A stretch of 64,000 bases of DNA from Porodaedalea pini (GCA_002794775.1 NBAY01000017.1:372001-436000), one strand, 5' to 3'. Numbered from the stretch's first letter, positions 1 through 13,000 are shown. Notes: a model not told the origin generated them from the sequence alone. Numbers and translations: made by a program.

Positions 1-238
1 TGCCTCTTGCTCTTTACTTCTCGAAGCTGAATGCGCTCTGTAGTTCGAAATTGCCGTGTGCACCGTCACCTGACGGGATCCGCGTCTGTCGCGTCTTCCT
101 CTTCCGGGCCATCAGTGCGCCGACGATCCCTACTCCTACTCCCACTCTACCGCCTATAGCTAGCGTAACGGCTCCTCCTAATTTCCCTTCAACTTCAACT
201 TCAACTTCAACCAAGTATCTAGCCACTGTATAATCACC

Positions 239-2850
239 ATGTCCGCCCCAATGAACATCCAGCACCGGCGCACGCCCTCCTACTTCGCCCCGCAGCCCAC
301 CCATGCCCGCAGCCTCTCCAGCCAGTTCGGCACCAGCTGGTCCGACCCCTTCGAGTCCGTCGCTCTCTTTTCTTCGTACGGACGCGCTTACTGACTGCGC
401 CCGCAGGTTCACCTCGCGCTCGCCGCTCACCTCCGCGCTCCATCTGGGCACGTCGCCCCCCATGGGCGCCGCGCACCTGCCCTCGTCGTCCGCATCGTAC
501 TCGTCCATGTCCGCGTCCGCGTCCGCGCTGGGACTCTCCGCGTCCCTGTCCGCCCCGCTGTCGATGTCGTGCTCCCCCGGCGCGGCGCGCGCGGATTATT
601 TCAGCTTCGAGCGTGATTATGTGCGTGTTCCTTCCTTCCTTTCTTTTGCGTTATCTGCCTTGTCCTTCTGCGCTTCACTTTCCCTCCGGAATCTTTGCTT
701 GGGAGAGCGGGTTAGGGGATTGAGCGGCGTGTTCCCATGCGCCGGAGCCAGACAACAGTCAGGGATGGATCGAAGAACCGAAGGGCGGCGTTGGGCAAAA
801 GAACGCCGGAACCGTCTCCCCGGAGACGGAGACAGACGAAAGCGGAAGTTCCCTTCACCCTGTTCCCGTCCTCCGTTTCGTTCATATTGGGCCTGCAAAT
901 TGCTTCCGCTCCACGCACTCGACGACGCTCAATCTTCGTTGATGTGATGCAATTTACGCCGCTCTAAGCCGTTTTTAAAACTCTATTCCATTCTCCATTC
1001 TCCATACATTATTCCTAATCTCCTCGGAACGCACACGCTAATCTCTCCTCCAGTGTTCGAATTTCGCATGCTGTGGGATCACGCTCCCGGACATGCACGC
1101 GCTCGTCGCACACTTTGAGGAGACCCACCTCGCGCGGCGGACGGGCTGCCTTTTATGGCCCATAGTCATGGCGCACACGCAGCGGCACCGGCGCCGCACT
1201 CGAAGCCGGCTCCTCCGCAGGTCAACATCAACACCGATACCAATTTCTATGGTGACTCTGTTATGAACTTGGGGGTAGGCGCGACGACGAGCGAGGCGCC
1301 CTCGCCGCACTCGTCCATCGGGCCCGAGACGCCCCCGCCGGCGTCGCACATCCCCGCGTACGGCTTCCCGCCTGCGGGATACCAGCCCGCAGCGCAGCCG
1401 CAGCCGCAGCCGCAGCTTCAAGTGCAGACGCAGATGCCCCCGCACAGCTATGCCTACACGTCCCGCGCCAACTCCGCCTCGCCATACCCGCACTCGCCCT
1501 TCTCGACCCACTCCGCGCACTCGCCGTACGCCGCGTCGCCGCTCTCCGCGGGCTCGCCTGCTAGCTCGGGGGCTGAGCATTCCGACGGTTCTGGCTCGGG
1601 CTCGGGCTCGGGCTCGGGCTCTGGCGAAGAGATGGAGATGGAGATGGAGATGGAAATGGAGATGGATATGGACGTCTTAATGCACTTCGATCCCTTAGAC
1701 GGCGGCGCGCACACGCCGCTCGACAGCACGCCCCCTTCGCCACTCGCGCCGCCCGTGCGGCCCGCGTCCGTCCTGCGCGCGCGGCGCTCAAGAACAGCGG
1801 CGCGCCCGACACGCCGCCCGTCGGGTTCCCGCCTGCGCTCTTCAGCGCGCCGGCGCTGCTTTCGCCGACTGCGGAGAAGGATGGGAATGGTAATTCTTTG
1901 TTGAATGGAGGGAGGAAAGAGCGGAGGGAGAAGAGGGGGAGTCGGGCGGGGAGCCCGACGGTTGGTGGTGGTGGTGGGAGTGCTGCGAGTGCTGCGAATG
2001 GGGGAGGAGCGGTGAGGAGGGAGAAGATGCGCAAGGCCGCGGGCGCGATGGGCTCGTTGCTTGGTGTTGGTGTTGGTGTTGTGCGCGGCTCAGCTTCCTG
2101 TGTCGTTTCATCTGATGAGGCGTCAGCAGGTGTGGAGGGTGCTGGGAAAGAGAGAGGGGGGGCAGAGAGGAGTGAGAGGCCGGAGAGAGTAGAGAGGAGT
2201 GAGAGGCCGGAGAGAGTAGAGAGGAGCGAGCGGGGCGGGAAGAGGACGCGCGAGAAGGCGTACAAGTGCATGAAGCCTGGGTGCACGAAGGTGAGCTTTT
2301 TCCATCGTCCTTGCCCATCTCTTACGCCTTTCCTTTCTTTCTATCGTCCCGTACACATTTCACGCGCACATATACTCACATACGCTTTTTTTCTCTCTCT
2401 TTTTTTCTATATATCGGTTTTATATTACAGAGCTACCTCAATCCGAACGGCCTGAAATACCACAACGCGAAGGGGACGTGCACGTTCGCGAACGGGTCTG
2501 CACCGCCGACGCCCTCCACGCCCTCCACGCCCGCTATCACATCCAACGCATCTACCTCCTCGAACGCGTCGCCTAATTCCCCGAGCCCGTCGAACGCGTC
2601 AGACACGTCTGCGACGCCGATGTCAGATAGCCCCGTCGTCTCCACGCCTTCCTCGCCCTCGGTGAATTCCAGCACGAGTGCGTACCAGCATCCACACCAG
2701 CACCAGCATCAGTATGCGGGTGCGGGTGCGGGTGCGGGCGGTGGGGGGGTACCGATCATTGCGGCGCCTGTGCGTGTGCCGCGCGATGCGCCGTCTGTGC
2801 TTGTGTATGCGCCGGAGCAGACGGGGGCGGGGAGGATGCAGGCGTGCTGA
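239..2850 (+). CDS. SFP1: SFP1-like C2H2 zinc-finger transcription regulator
   Basis: Probable nuclear regulator of the Sfp1 family, which tunes ribosome-biogenesis and growth genes. Exon 1 (239-354) joins in frame to 407-620 and then, after a 433-nt intron, to 1054. That exon opens with the first finger (CSNFACCG, then HALVAHFEETH). The second finger (CMKPGCTKSYLNPNGLKYH) is assembled across the 2291-2430 intron, giving the widely split finger pair typical of SFP1 proteins. Between the fingers lie low-complexity Ser-Gly and Glu-Met runs and an Arg/Glu-rich tandem repeat. The frame changes twice (near 1135-1220 and 1755-1845). A 56-nt intron at 1165-1220 restores the first. Short introns at 1755-1792 or 1766-1845 could restore the second, but their donors are weak and small indels are not excluded. 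A TTCAAC-type repeat lies just upstream (about 188-211). The family call is firm; the middle exon model is uncertain. Confidence 0.78.
1591..1672 (+). repeat. In-frame Ser-Gly and Glu-Met codon repeats
   Basis: A hexanucleotide run (GGCTCG-like units) encodes alternating Ser-Gly and is followed at once by GAGATG units encoding alternating Glu-Met and then Asp-Met. Both lie in the linker between the two fingers of the SFP1-like protein. They are probably replication-slippage repeats in a disordered segment. Confidence 0.85.
2171..2224 (+). repeat. 27-bp tandem duplication in the SFP1-like CDS
   Basis: Two exact 27-bp copies (2171-2197 and 2198-2224) encode two nine-residue units reading SERPERVER. 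The length is a multiple of three, so the frame is kept. The unit lies in the charged linker just before the second zinc finger and looks recent because the copies are identical. Confidence 0.92.
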
Positions 2851-4678
2851 GCTGCGAGCTTCGGAGAGTGGGAGTCGGGCGGGGTGGGAGAGGGACCGGG
2901 ACCGGGACCGGGAGAGAGGACGAACACCGGAGATCGGAGATGGAGGGAGGAGCACCGGAGGCGAAGTGTGCTTGGATCTGAGAGCTGGATCAGTGGATGG
3001 CTCGGTCAAGGGGAGCTAAGGGTACGGGGCACGGGATCGGGGGGTTGCGTTTCAGCGCTGTGTTTACGTGTTGAGACGCGTTTGCGTTTGCGCTTGTGCT
3101 GTTGCTGTATTCGTTCGGACACACCGCGTCCTCGTCCGACCCCCCCCCCCTCCGAGATGCGCAATTGGTGTTCCCTCAACTTCATATGCACGGTGGACTG
3201 TTGGACTGTGGACTGTGGACTTCCCCCCTCCTCCCTCCGCTCTTTGCTTCCGCCCCCGGACGTTATTCGGGTGCGTTTACTCCCGGGTGCGAGGCCTCGA
3301 GCCTCAAGGGTTACGCGACGCGACGCGGAGGCTGATTCTTGCTTCCGGGGACGAATCTGGAATCTGGAATCTGGGAGGCGGGAGTTGGATCTTTCGGCTG
3401 GGTTGGCAGGTCCTTGAGTCCTTAGCGACAGGGACGGCCACCGGTCGGCTGTTTGGCTGTCGGCAGGATATTGGAGAGGTACGCGACGGGAGTCGTAACG
3501 CGAAAGAGATTACGAGCTGCGGCCCGCTCCGCCCTCATGCGTTTTCCCTCGTTTTCCTCGTCCCTCGTCCCTCGCCCTCGATCCCTCCACTCCGAGTCCA
3601 TCTCGTCAACTCGGTACCGAGCCGCATCGGGAGTCGATTCTCTCTTTCTCGAGGACAAACAAGAAGCGAACAAGCAAAGAAAAACCGTCTTTGAAGAAGA
3701 CGTGCTCCGAAAAAAAAAGGGTCAGCGTTTTGGTTGACCCGACTTGAGATCTGTTTGGGTCTTTATACCGTTATACCCTCTTCTTCTTCCTGTTCTTCCT
3801 GATATCCCTTTTCCTTACCTCGTCTCGTCATCTGCTTTTCTGTTCCTCCTCTCGACTCTTGAACCGCGTTTGTTTTCAAAAAAAAAAAAAGAACTGCTGT
3901 TAGCGACGGGTCGTCCGCTTTGGATCGTTTGTGACTTTGCGATTTACGAATTGCTTTGTTTGACTCTTTTCTTCCCTCCCTCCCCCCTTTTTTCGCCTTC
4001 CCGGTTTCTCTTCCTTCTTACTCCGCTATCGTCTTTTCAAACGACCTTGAATTTGACTTCTGAACTCAAATGCGCTCGCGATCCCGACGCGCTCTGTCCT
4101 CCCTCCCAACTCCATCTCTCATCTCATCTTAATTACATTTCAACTCGCTTTCATCTGCTTATTATCTGCTTACTCTCTTACCGCTCTTGCCTCTCGCTCA
4201 CCGTACCTTATCAACTCGACTTGACTTGCTGCCGTATCATCATCTACTTGCCTTAGCGTACCGCCGTAACCTGAATTCCGATTGCAATGACGTATCTCTC
4301 GTTTCGTCTCTCGTCTCCCTTTCCTCTTTCTCTTCCTCTTTCTTTTCCCCCTTGCCTTTTTTTTTTTTTCGTCCGTTCTGCTTCATGTTGAATTTCATTT
4401 TGTGATTTTTTGTTTCTTTTATTTTTCTCTCTTCCCCTCACCGCCCGCTACCCACAGCCCGTCGCTGTTTCTTTTCTTTTCTTTTTGCTTTCGTTCTCCG
4501 TTCTCTGCTTACCGCCCTGCGTATACTCGTACGATCGTATAGACCCCTCCCCCCCTTGCCCTTGCCCCCCCGCGCGCATGCATACATAACACACACACAC
4601 CCGCCTTGTTAATGTTATGTGTGGCTTATACATATGTATATTTGTTTGATTTCTGTATTTACTGTACTTACGGATTCG

Positions 4679-7600
4679 ATTAATATTGTTCTCCGAGTTC
4701 GAGCTCGAGCTCGAGCTCGAGGTCGTGGGTGAAAGCAGTGTTAATGTTAATGTCGGCCGTTGTAGTCGAGACGAGTGGGTTGTGGTTATGAAGTCTGGTT
4801 GTGTTCTGTGTGCTTTGAAGGTTACTAAAATCGGGTTATGTGGGTCCCCACGACTCCCCACGTGCATGTGCTCCGTACGCCCGCGGACCCGGGGAGACCG
4901 CTGTGAACAATATTAATAGACTTGAGACAACGTTTTTTGAAGTGCGAATACGGAACAGAGCTGCTCCGTGATTGATTACACTCGGTCTTTGCTTTTGATT
5001 CGAAACGTTAGAACGTAGGTAGAACTTGGGCTTGGGCTTGGGCTGTGTGAGGCTGTGAGCCGTCTTTGTCTTCGACTTCGAGTGATACATGACGCACTGG
5101 TACTACTGGCACTGGTACTGGTGAACGTGGTTGCAGCTGTGGACCAAGAGTCTTCTCAGAATTGAATTGAATATCCCGTCCAGTACTGCAAGGTAAGGCG
5201 AGGTGAGGAAGTATACCGGCCTCCTAGACACTAGAGTCCCAGTGGTACTGCCACGTGTGTAAATGACAACGAGACGAGAGACGAGAGACAAGAGAGTGGG
5301 GTGTTCTTTCCGATGAATACATAAAACGCTTTGGCAACCTAGCTACGCTCCGGGTGGATACAGTGCAGCGTAGTGTAGTCCAGTCCAGTCCAGTGCAGGG
5401 CATCGAAACTCGGTGACGCTTCTTATTTTCCTTACAGGCTGTCCGAGTCGGCGGGCGTCAAGACAGGCCCACGTATGTAGGAAGCCTGATCATGAGATCC
5501 CGGCGAGACGGACAAACAGGCTTGCCCATATGCATCTTCGCTTCCTAGCCTCTCTTCCTCCCTTCGTTTCTTTCCTCTCCTCTTTCATCTTACCAGCACC
5601 AGTACCAGAGAAGAGAAGAGAAGAGAAAAGTGGGATTCGAGTCGCAACGAGGCAGACCGCATATTGTAAGTATGTGGACTCGGAGAACGCTTCGTTCGAA
5701 TGAATGAATGAATGAATGAGTGAGTGAATGCGTCTGCACCTGCGCGCTGAGCTTATTCGAATTCAAAGTTAGCTAAGGACGGCGAGGACACGAGACGGTG
5801 ACGGGTGACGCGGGGCAACCGTAGCTAGTACTGTAACCGCAAACACGGTGCGGTGCGGTAGCGTAGGGAATATTAATGGGGATCGGAATGGTCAGAAGGG
5901 GGAGACGAGAAGACGAAGGAGACAGGGAGGGGCGACGAGGAGACGAGGACCTGGAAACACCGGCGGACGCTATAGGCTACATCGTAAAGCCTAATGCTGT
6001 GACGGTGATGCGGCGCGCCGGCGTCCCATAGGCAGCGGAGGAATTTCAGAGAAGCGAAGCGAATGAAGAGAGAAGAGAGAAGAAAAGGGTCGGAAGGAAG
6101 ATTCCTTTCCTTTCCGTTCTGTGTGCAATTATGTATGCTATGCTCACGGCGTTTCGCTGCTAGCGAACTGCAATTGCAAACAGACAATTGCAATATTAAT
6201 GCCAATGGAAAAAACACATTAATATTGAAGAGGGAATGGAATCGCTCTGACTCTTGAATCTGAAGGGCCTGGAGAGACTGGAGCTCGGGCGGGCCGGGTC
6301 AGGACTCAGGAGTCGTCATACTATGAAGTTCGAGCGCACCGTTTGACTTTCCTGGCCGCGCTTGGGAAGATGGCGTGCTTTCCTGCGCATGCCTCGGCAC
6401 CGTAGATAAGTCGTGAGCCAATTGTGTGCACGCGTATACGACTTCCAGCGTAATGTCAATGAACCTTCTTCTGCAGTTTTGACTTTTTTCTCTTTATTAA
6501 TATTACTTATGGATTGAGGTGCGCCGAATCGTCTTCGCACACGTGTCTGGGAACATCACAGGATGCATGGGAAGAACAGGGGGGGGGGGGAGTCGTGCTG
6601 ATCGGATTTGGAAATCAACTGCAGAGGTCCGGGAACTTGTTTTGGTTGTACACTGAGAGTGTAAACACCAACGAGATGCGTGCCATGGAACAGCGCGCGT
6701 ACCAAAAGCGTTGACGCCACTGTTGAGGGGAAACGACATCAGCATCACTTCATGCATCTTCAAACCTACAGAGCAGACCGCCAAACTGTACTTAGAGTTA
6801 CTGTAGAACGCGAGCGGCAGACCCCAAGACGGTATATGGTGTTCCCACAACCACCGGCACTTGCACGCGGCGCTGATCGTCTGCGGAAGAGAAGGAGCTC
6901 CGCTGCACGCACCACGCCCTGGTTGAATCATTACGACAGTGGGCCATAGTCATCATTTCACGCCCCATCCCGCAGTGCGGGGTATGTGAGTCTCCCGCAC
7001 GTGGATTAATATTGCTCTTGGTCCTGGTCTTCCCCGCAGATAGATCAGGCCTCGCGGCGACGAAAGGCGCTGATGCTGAATAAGACGTTGAAAGGGCCGG
7101 GCGGGCGCTTGCTACAGCTTGCTTGACCCGCGCGGCCGCGCTGCATGCTATGAATAGCTCGCGAGCGTGAGAGATGGGAATAAGTGCGTTATGTGGATAG
7201 AGAAATGTCTGTCTTGATACCACGCCGGAGAGACGGTGTACTCGCGAGGCACATAGCCGAGGACATCTCTGATTAGGAAGACGTGCTCTACATTCGCTAT
7301 ATTTTATATGGCACTTCTTGAGCTTTGCTGAAGCGGAGAGACGTTAGGGTGAACGTCAAAGATTGTATTTGTGGAGATGCACATCGAAGGCGTTGCGTAT
7401 CCTCCGTGCTTCTCGTTGATGCTTCGACAATTTTGGGGACTTGCGCTGGAGACTTTATAAATATACTGTGCTAGTGTGTGCCTCTCGGGATGACGAAGGA
7501 AGGATGAACGACAGTTTTTGCGTGCGCTTCATGCAAATTGCAATCTATCAACGCATTTTGTTATTCGGGCGGGTAATGAGCTGGATGGGAAATTTGCTTG

Positions 7601-8520
7601 TCTTCCTGCTCCAGGAGTACCTTTCGGTAGTCCGGCATGCATATCTAGCCCGGATAAACGTTCGGTGCGAGTACTAGTGAGAAGAAAAAGGGCGATGATC
7701 GAGTGGCCAGGGCGCGCGATCGAGGGGCGGGATCGACACGTTGGGATCGGCGGGACGGATCAAAGCCATCCCGATCAGGAATGCATGCCCAGTCGCGGCA
7801 GGAACCAGGTGCGGTCTCGCCGAGATTACGCCGGGCACCCTGTTGTTGTCGTCCAGATTCCAGACTCCAGACTCCAGATAATATTAATACGGAAACGAAT
7901 TGCGGGGTAAAGGCAGACAGCAACAAGAACATCGTTCCGTGCTAATTAAGTAATTTCGTATAACGATGGGAGATGAATGAATGAATGAAAGCTAGCTATA
8001 CGGGTTTAGTTTGCATTTTCATCAACAATTACAATATCTGGAGGGCTCCAGATCATTTGTTGTTATCATTTCGTCGCCGTTGTCGTTGAACCAGGCTCGA
8101 GCCTTGTCCCTTCGGACTCTTGTCTCTCAAACCGAGGACATGAGACAAGCTTGGTGGAGCTTCCGCGTCCCTTCCTTGTCGATAAAAAAAATCCAACGTA
8201 GGGCAGCTCAGCTGGACGAGGGCTGCGGGGCGCGTCTTCCGAATATCCTGGATGATCGTAGCGATATCGACCATCACGGACATGGCTCTCGATTTCCTGC
8301 GCAACACATGACGGGGGCACACAGGAGTCGTGCGGGGCTCGCGAAGTGAGTCAGAGATGAGATGGCTGGGCGATATTAGATGGATATGAGCTCGATACGA
8401 ATCGACGCCATTCAGTGCCGCGAAAGCACATGAAAATGGGAAGAAAAGGAGGGGCGGTTCATCGTTCCAGTCTATCGGGAGAAACGTGCACCCTCCCCCC
8501 TCTCTCGTCTGAATATTAAT
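4679..8520. other. Cluster of nine AATATTAAT / ATTAATATT motifs
   Basis: Copies start at 4679(-), 4909(+), 5869(+), 6192(+), 6218(-), 6496(-), 7005(-), 7880(+) and 8512(+), where + reads AATATTAAT and - reads its complement. The core AATATT is itself palindromic. More copies occur at 22779, 56246, 60682 and 61151, all in or beside gene 5' regions. At equal base frequencies a 9-mer on both strands is expected about 0.5 times in 64 kb, so 13 copies is a clear excess, even allowing for AT-rich spacers. Function is unknown; a protein-binding site is the simplest idea. Confidence 0.7.
5696..5732. repeat. GAAT tetranucleotide microsatellite
   Basis: About eight tetranucleotide units (GAAT, with two GAGT variants) run in tandem in the gene-poor region. 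They look like a plain slippage repeat. Confidence 0.85.
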
Positions 8521-9057
8521 ATATTCAATTGTAATAAAAATACCATATCGCCCGGAGCATGCAGGGGGAGCATTGATATTTGATATTGACAGCGCGGGCT
8601 CTTGTAATTGGACCGTGCGGTCGACGGGTGGACACGGACTGTCGTCGGGAGGTAGTGTACATACATGTATGTATGTAAACGGAAAAAAGCAGCGAGGTGT
8701 TTGCGAAGGGGTCAGCTGGCGCGCGAGCGACAGGCGTGCGTCAGGCTCGCGTCACTCGTGCTTCAAATGCACCACTGGCACTCCAAGTAGTCGTGCATCT
8801 TACGATACGCTTGCGTAATGCATGGCGTGGCCTTGCAGAGGGAGGCGACACGCTAAGACGCAGAAACGAATAATGAGGATGAATGGAAAGTCCGCGTCGT
8901 TAGACTACGAAAGGAAGCGCGTTAGGCCTAGGGAACGTGGCGACGGAATCGGATGAGTAGTTGAGACAAATCATTGCCATTACCAGAGCGGCGAACTCGA
9001 GAGCCAAATCTAGATGTATCATTCGTGGATTGCCTCGGATCAAGTGGTGATTGGACG

Positions 9058-9084
9058 AAATAAAATAAAATAAAATAAAATAAA
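9058..9084. repeat. AAAAT pentanucleotide microsatellite
   Basis: Five consecutive TAAAA units sit upstream of the AreA-domain gene. It looks like a simple slippage repeat. Confidence 0.85.
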
Positions 9085-10046
9085 CCGCAATAAATTCTCT
9101 CCCGAGCGGGTGCACGTGTTTTCCGACCTGTGCCGAACCTGGATATCGAAAAGGGGAACAGCTTGTTTGTGCGCATGAGCTGCAAAACAAATTTGCTCGC
9201 GGTAATGAGACGTTATCCATGCCGTCAGTCCGGCTGGTGCGCTTGTCTTGCAGCAGGCTGAGTAAGTATATGGGAGCGGGAGTCGGAATGGAACGGACAG
9301 AGAACGGCCTTTGTACTCATGTATGGGTGGTTGTCGTGCCAGGATGAATGGATGTATGGATGTTTTGGCGCGAGGCGAGAAGGAGACAAGAGTGGTCAGG
9401 CGATCAACGGGCTGTGAGCCAGCACAGTAGCCTCGGCTACGGGAGCCCCACGTGCAAAAGCAAACAGTCCGGCTAACCGACCACATGATCGTTTTCTAGG
9501 GCTGGAGGATTTCCGGATTTGAGTGGGGCAGCCGGCAAAGGAGAACTCGGTGTGCCGGACCGTGGGCCAGACCTGGAATTTCGCCCGCTTTGCTCGATCT
9601 CGCGTCTCCCACATTCTCCCCTCGCTCTTGCTTTCTCCATATCCACCATCTCCGCCGTCAAGTCCCCAAGCCCGTCGTTGCCCGGACGTGCCGCACGCTG
9701 CGCGTTTCTGTTGCTTGTGCTGCTGTCGACGCCGCTGCGTACATCCCGAGCCGCTCGCTCTTGACGCGCCACTCCTCGCGCTCAAATCACTTTGCTTCAC
9801 CCCGCTCGCATTGCGGGGAAGCTGTTTCCAACTTAGCACAGCAGCCACCTGATAATTGCTTGCTGCGTCCTGTGTTGCGCTCCCTGTCTCCGTTATTCTC
9901 CTTTCATTGTACGCTGTTCATGTGAGCGAACGAGCTTGTCTCCCGTTGACAGTCGATCTACCTCTGCTGGCTATTTCGATAACTGGGCTTCGTCCCCAAC
10001 CCCTTTGACGCGTTCAGTTTAATTTGTGCGCTACTTTTGGTCCCTT

Positions 10047-13000
10047 ATGAAACCCCTCGAGAGACCCGTGCTCTCGCTTACCATCGATGCCGTCGTGAAG
10101 ATGAGTGGGGAGGACGCCCTGTGTGGTCTCCTGACGCGTACGTCAAATTCAAACGTGCATTTGGTTGTCATCTTTCATCCATATTGATTCATTTCTTTGT
10201 CCGTTATCCTCGCAGTCTTCCACAAATGCAAAGAGGGGCTTCAGGATGGTGACCGCCTCGAGAACATGGCGTGGAGGCTATGGCACGTCGAGCGTTCATC
10301 ATCGCAGATTTGCTTCCCCACATCCGCGGCTCTTTCATCGCCCGGCTTGGTCGCATCACCGCTCACGTCATCCTCCTCGAGCTCTTCAGAAGACGCGTCG
10401 GACGTTTCGTCGGATGGCGAAACATGGGATCAGGATCAAGCCATGACTGTGCACGAAGACACCGGTGCATCGAACTACAAGGCACCCAGTCCTACCTTAT
10501 CGAAATCACTTTCCCCGTTCCCGATGGCTCCACATGGGAGGCATACTCTTAAGCGTGAAAGGTCGAGCCGTCGTTCGCCTTCGCCCGCATCAGCAGCTTC
10601 TCGCAAGTCATCACCGAGTCGTCGACCGTCACTTTCATCTCGTCGCACGCATTCAAACACTTCCGTCGGTCAAATCATGGCTGATCTCTTGCCGGAGAAG
10701 CTCGACCTTTATCGGAGTCCGTCTCTCAATGCGCTGACTGAGCACAATCACTGGCACGAGAGATCCCTCATGTCGCGCAGTAATGGCGAGGAGGTGCCGG
10801 CAGTGGTGATAATGCCGGATGTCCCGCTCGAGCAGCCTCAGGCTCGGCCGTCGCCGCCTCAGGTCGATCGGTCAATGCGCTTTCCCACTGTGGTAATTGT
10901 AAATCCCACGCCTCATCCGACTCCGCCAATGACTCCGCAAGTATCACCCCCGCCTACCTCTCCTCCGACCTGCTCCGGCGTCAGTTTAATGCCCAGGAGC
11001 GACACACTGACTGTCGTTACTCATGTCCGTTCTCCAACGTCACCCACGCTACCACCGACGCCTGAATCAATGGGGCAGAAGGAACGCGACGAAGATCGCC
11101 CACCACTCTCGTATCCTGAAGCAAAAAATATGCTATGTCCCCCGGCATCAGGCCCGGGATCCAGTAATAATCGCAGCAACAGCAGAAGCAGTAGCGACAG
11201 CGAGCATTCTAGCGGGATCGCGGGTGCAGGTATGTTCATATATGCTTGGTGTCTCCGCGGAGAGATATCTAACTCTTTATCAGGGAAAAGTGCCATGCAA
11301 AATGGCTCATCGAACATGTTCAGGCTCGGTGCGAACGCGCCGAGTGCTGGTGCTAGCGGGTCGTCGCTCAATCTTCCTGAAAGGAAGTTCTTTATCGCTC
11401 AGACCGGTAGCCCGGATGGCGACTCACCCGACACGAGTGCTTCTTCCCAAGTCGGATCGCAGTCCGCGCTCAGCGTAAGCATTGCGATGTCGACTGCACT
11501 AGATAAGCGAGCGGCGGAAGTTGCAGCAGCATGCGAGCCTGCCAGTGTTGCTTCGCGTGCCAGCGCCGGCACAGCACGCTCACACAGCAGCAACGGATCG
11601 AGCTCGCGCGGCAGTGGGATGCGAATGAAGAGTCGGAAAGGAGCTGTTGCTGCCTCGTCTGCGAAGGGGAAAGGGAAAGAGACACGTCAGGGGCATGGGG
11701 CATCGCATATGCATCGCACGCAATCGAGCGGGCGGATACATCGCATGCAAACAGGTCCTGGCGGTCTGACGGGAGGCACCATTCAGCGAAGTAAGCTGGG
11801 CGGTCGCACAGCTGCAGCTTCTGCACACGCCGCTGCTCTCGCTTCCAGCCACTTTGGCAAGCAGCAGAGCGTCCGAGCGCCGACCAGTGGAATTCCAATG
11901 CATCCGCCGTCTCCTGCGCCAGTAAGCAAGCTCGCACAAGCGGAGAAGTCTGCGGTTGCATCGTCGTCTGGTGCATGCCCAGGATCCACCGTGCGACAGT
12001 CGACGCCCTCACAAAGAAGTTCGAGGAGCGGCGGTTCGGGGAAAGTCGCAAAAACAAGTGGACAGGTTTTGCCTTCATCTTCGGTAAAGCAGCGACGGCT
12101 CGATTTTGCAGATGATTCCGACTACTCGACTGATACCGAATGGGATACGGAGGATGTCTCGGAAGAAGCGGACGGTACGAGTGGCGACAACGAGCAGGCC
12201 GTCGTTGACCGTAAGCTCGCCGAGGCGGCGGCGGAAGCGCAGCGGCAGCGTGACTTGTTCGCAAAGGTTGACCGACGGTCTTACTCAGATCTCTCTCGCG
12301 TTCGTACTCAGCCGGGGTTGCTATCGGCGATATTCCATCCTGATCCTCAGCTGTTCCCTCTCGACCATCCTTATCGACATAGTCGATCGACTCAAGACAT
12401 ACTTGCACATACGTCTCGGCCTTCCTATCCAGCCGCTCCTCTGCAGCCTTCGAAGAGCACCGCTGCCGTCCCTGTTGCTGCTACGGTCACTGCGCAGAGT
12501 GTTAGCGCGCCGAACCAGATGCATAACCGCCAGCGCTCACCACTTCGCTTGAAAGGGCGACCGCAGGACGTAGAGGAGAGTGAATCGGGTGAGGATGACG
12601 AGGATAACAAGCTCCATATCTCTGAGAGTGCCGCTGAGAAACGGCTTGCGATGCTCCAGCGTCAGCATACGAAGGGAGCGCGTGCGCAAGAACCTTCAAA
12701 ACTGGCGCAGCAGGCTCCGATAAACCGGCAGCCACCGCAAGCGAACGTGCTACCTGCCGCCGGGCAGCCTCCAGCTGTTCGACGTGGCGCTCCGACTGCA
12801 GGACCATCACCCCTCGCGCGCGTTGCGACGGAACCTGTCCCGCTCGGTTATCCTTATAACCTCCCTCCGCCCGTGCCGCCGTCGACGCCTCGCACGACGA
12901 GACGGAATATGCTCACGCATGAGCTTTCGGAGAGTCTGAGACGGAACCTGCTTTGGGAGCGGCAGGTGAGCAAACAGCGCCCAATGGGTTTAGGCCGTCG

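Larger units (their letters stand above)
2851..10046. other. 7.2-kb gene-poor intergenic region
   Basis: I found no protein family in either strand. It starts with the 3' flank of the SFP1-like gene (pyrimidine-rich, with poly-T and poly-A stretches near 3.7-4.4 kb) and ends with the C/T-rich 5' leader of the next gene. Between them are simple repeats: GAGCTC units near 4699-4722, GAAT units near 5696-5732, AAAAT units near 9058-9084, and a G run near 6579-6590. There are also nine copies of a 9-bp AT-rich motif. Minus-strand open frames of about 140 codons at 6503-6931 and 6798-7223 show no recognisable domain or splice pattern. It could carry a long non-coding transcript or a large promoter, but nothing in the sequence proves it. 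Confidence 0.6.

Noticed and set aside
1454..1729. Minus-strand frame with Ile-Ser and Glu-Pro repeats
   Set aside because: It is the antisense shadow of the Glu-Met and Ser-Gly repeats in the SFP1-like gene.
6503..7223. Two overlapping minus-strand open frames of about 140 codons
   Set aside because: They overlap each other in different frames and show no known motif, splice sites or typical composition. Too weak to call a gene.
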